From positions 2,728,001-2,792,000 of the forward strand of contig NZ_LFBU01000001.1 of NCBI RefSeq assembly GCF_001045555.1: a stretch of DNA of 64,000 nt. The letters run 5' to 3'. The stretch comes from Marinobacter subterrani (GTDB lineage Bacteria > Pseudomonadota > Gammaproteobacteria > Pseudomonadales > Oleiphilaceae). Position 1 is the stretch's first letter, and every line of letters begins with the position of its first letter. Shown one piece after another: positions 62,747 to 64,000 of this stretch. Position numbers and translations under genes: made by a program. Below the pieces are notes generated by a model. That model was not told the origin of the DNA. It saw nothing but the letters and a program-made list of their open reading frames with translations, and ran no database searches.

Positions 62747-64000
62747 TCAATCGTTTAGAGGAGGCTCCGCCTGCAGGGCATCGGCGGGCAGCCGATCTTC
62801 ACCCCAACTGCGATAGACACCCTCTGTTACGCGACGAAGCTCGTCATCGCTCACTCCTGCCGGCTCACCCCGTTCCAGTGGATCGTAATGGAAGATGTAA
62901 AGCCGTGAGGTGAACATTTCGAAAGGCAGTGATGACTCGCCGAAACGCTCGCCGCTACCGGAGGTGCTTACCCGCACACCGTCGCCCCAATTCTGGCCGC
63001 TGTCGTTGTTGGGGTTGAAGAAATACACCCGCATCTCACCTTCCGGATCCAGCGTCACCCGGAGAATGGTAATGGCGTGCCAGCCGATAAAACGGGCGGC
63101 ACTGTCGGTTACCGCGATGCCCGCCGGCTGAGGGTGTATCAGCGGCTGGTTGCCATTGTAATAGGGATGGTAACTGGCGTAGAAATGCCGGATGAACCCT
63201 TCCAGATCGGAGAGCTTGCCGGTGGCCACGTCCACGTTGATGGCAAACCCGCGGCCGGCAGACCAGCCGTGGAACTCGGGGTTCACCCATTTGTGGGGGT
63301 CACCCTCACGGCCGGCACACAGGCGCCCCATCTCGACGTAAATCCGGTCAAGGTGCGGGACCACCACCAGGGACACCGGGTCCAGGTCCAGGGTCACTTC
63401 CGAGGCCAGGCCACCGGCACTGCACGCCGAGGAAACCGGCTGGCCCTCGAAGTGCATGATGATTTCATTGTCCCGGGCCGCCCAGGCAACCATCTGCAGC
63501 AGGTAATCCGGATCGTTGTAGGCCCACATGGAAAGTGCACGGGCAGACTGGCAGGTGGGATTGTTGCCCTGGCCAACGCCCAGGGGCTGCCCCAGCATGT
63601 TCAGCACGCCCTGCATCAGCCAGGCGGCGGGCCGGGGCTGGTAGCCATAGGCAAACTGCAGACGCTCCCGGGCTTCCGGGCAGACCGAGAGGCGCACCTG
63701 GCGCCACAGCGCCGGCGCCACCGGCGGCTGGTAGAGAATGCCCCGCTCCAGCAGCAACGCGAGGCCGTAAAGACCCTGGGCGGTCTCGGGGAAGATGGCT
63801 TCCTCGATCAGGGTACGCACCAGTTCACTGTAGCAAAGCAGGCAGTCCCGCCCGGTGCTTGAAAGGCCGAGGGCGTCACTGAGCAGGGAATCCCGATCTT
63901 CGAGGATAAACCGGACAAAAGAAGCGTGGTAGGGCGACACCAGACCGGTGTCGTGCATGGAGCGGGCGAATCCGGTGGCTTCGTTCTGTAACGCAGCGCC
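62747..64000 (-). CDS. Unknown protein, 5' end outside window
   Basis: The frame is open to the window edge: the 14 codons before the first internal ATG (63958) read GAALQNEATGFARS without a stop. The 417-residue visible part has no signal, membrane segment or motif I know. It has GNNPTCQSARALSMWAYNDP and ITILRVTLDPEGEMRVYFFN followed by PNNDSGQNWG, with a Cys (NPTCQSAR) and later His residues that could suggest a papain-like fold, but that is speculative. It lies 48 bp before the ThDP enzyme gene on the same strand. Confidence 0.7.
   Translation of the reverse strand, partial: GAALQNEATGFARSMHDTGLVSPYHASFVRFILEDRDSLLSDALGLSSTGRDCLLCYSELVRTLIEEAIFPETAQGLYGLALLLERGILYQPPVAPALWRQVRLSVCPEARERLQFAYGYQPRPAAWLMQGVLNMLGQPLGVGQGNNPTCQSARALSMWAYNDPDYLLQMVAWAARDNEIIMHFEGQPVSSACSAGGLASEVTLDLDPVSLVVVPHLDRIYVEMGRLCAGREGDPHKWVNPEFHGWSAGRGFAINVDVATGKLSDLEGFIRHFYASYHPYYNGNQPLIHPQPAGIAVTDSAARFIGWHAITILRVTLDPEGEMRVYFFNPNNDSGQNWGDGVRVSTSGSGERFGESSLPFEMFTSRLYIFHYDPLERGEPAGVSDDELRRVTEGVYRSWGEDRLPADALQAEPPLND

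Overview
The window looks like a chromosomal segment of a marine gammaproteobacterium, most likely Marinobacter or a close relative. The support is a wax ester synthase/DGAT next to smpB and ssrA, a tmRNA tag ending ANDENYALAA, and gene content typical of that genus; the species cannot be fixed from sequence alone. The window holds backbone on both sides of a genomic island of about 54 kb (4281-58303) inserted into the 3' end of ssrA.

Backbone left (1-4294): a partial SNF-family sodium-dependent transporter, smpB, a wax ester synthase and ssrA. Backbone right (58304-64000): an ExoD-family membrane protein, CheV, a lipoprotein, a thiamine-diphosphate enzyme of the acetolactate synthase type and a partial unknown protein. 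The island is bounded by a 15-bp direct repeat of the ssrA end, carries a P4-type integrase next to attL, and has matching paired GGGTAA-type repeats near both ends.

Island part 1 (4470-23030) holds mobility and defence genes. These are the integrase, AlpA-type regulators (one with two tandem domains), a rolling-circle HUH Rep protein and two adjoining restriction gene sets. One set is a leftward operon of a small protein, SNF2 helicase, stand-alone EcoRII-N-like DNA-binding protein, MORC-like GHKL ATPase and HNH nuclease. The other is a rightward operon of a cytosine-C5 methyltransferase with an N-terminal HTH, Vsr, a full EcoRII-type endonuclease and a PD-(D/E)XK-like protein. I propose that they form one composite system sharing a recognition site and a methylase. 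A phage/ICE-like cluster follows (recombination-directionality-factor-like, YqaJ nuclease, DUF932, zinc-ribbon protein).

Island part 2 (23477-44519) is a large copper/silver resistance region: cusCBA, small periplasmic proteins, a P1B ATPase operon, pcoAB with a cupredoxin, and a two-component system. Direct repeats TTCAG-N6-TTCAG lie upstream of five of these transcription units, so I predict one regulon. A complete ISPpu12-like element (ISL3 family) carrying a CadR-type regulator, a CDF transporter and lspA has inserted here with an 8-bp target duplication.

Island part 3 (44520-58288) holds a mer operon whose merF is frameshifted by a 14-bp tandem duplication, an uncharacterised membrane coiled-coil/effector-like pair, an IS3 remnant, an intact IS66 element, and a Gabija defence locus whose gajA is split by an IS21-family element with a 5-bp target duplication. 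Copies or halves of one palindromic repeat lie at each boundary between these cargo blocks (23338, 44528, 47551, 58021).
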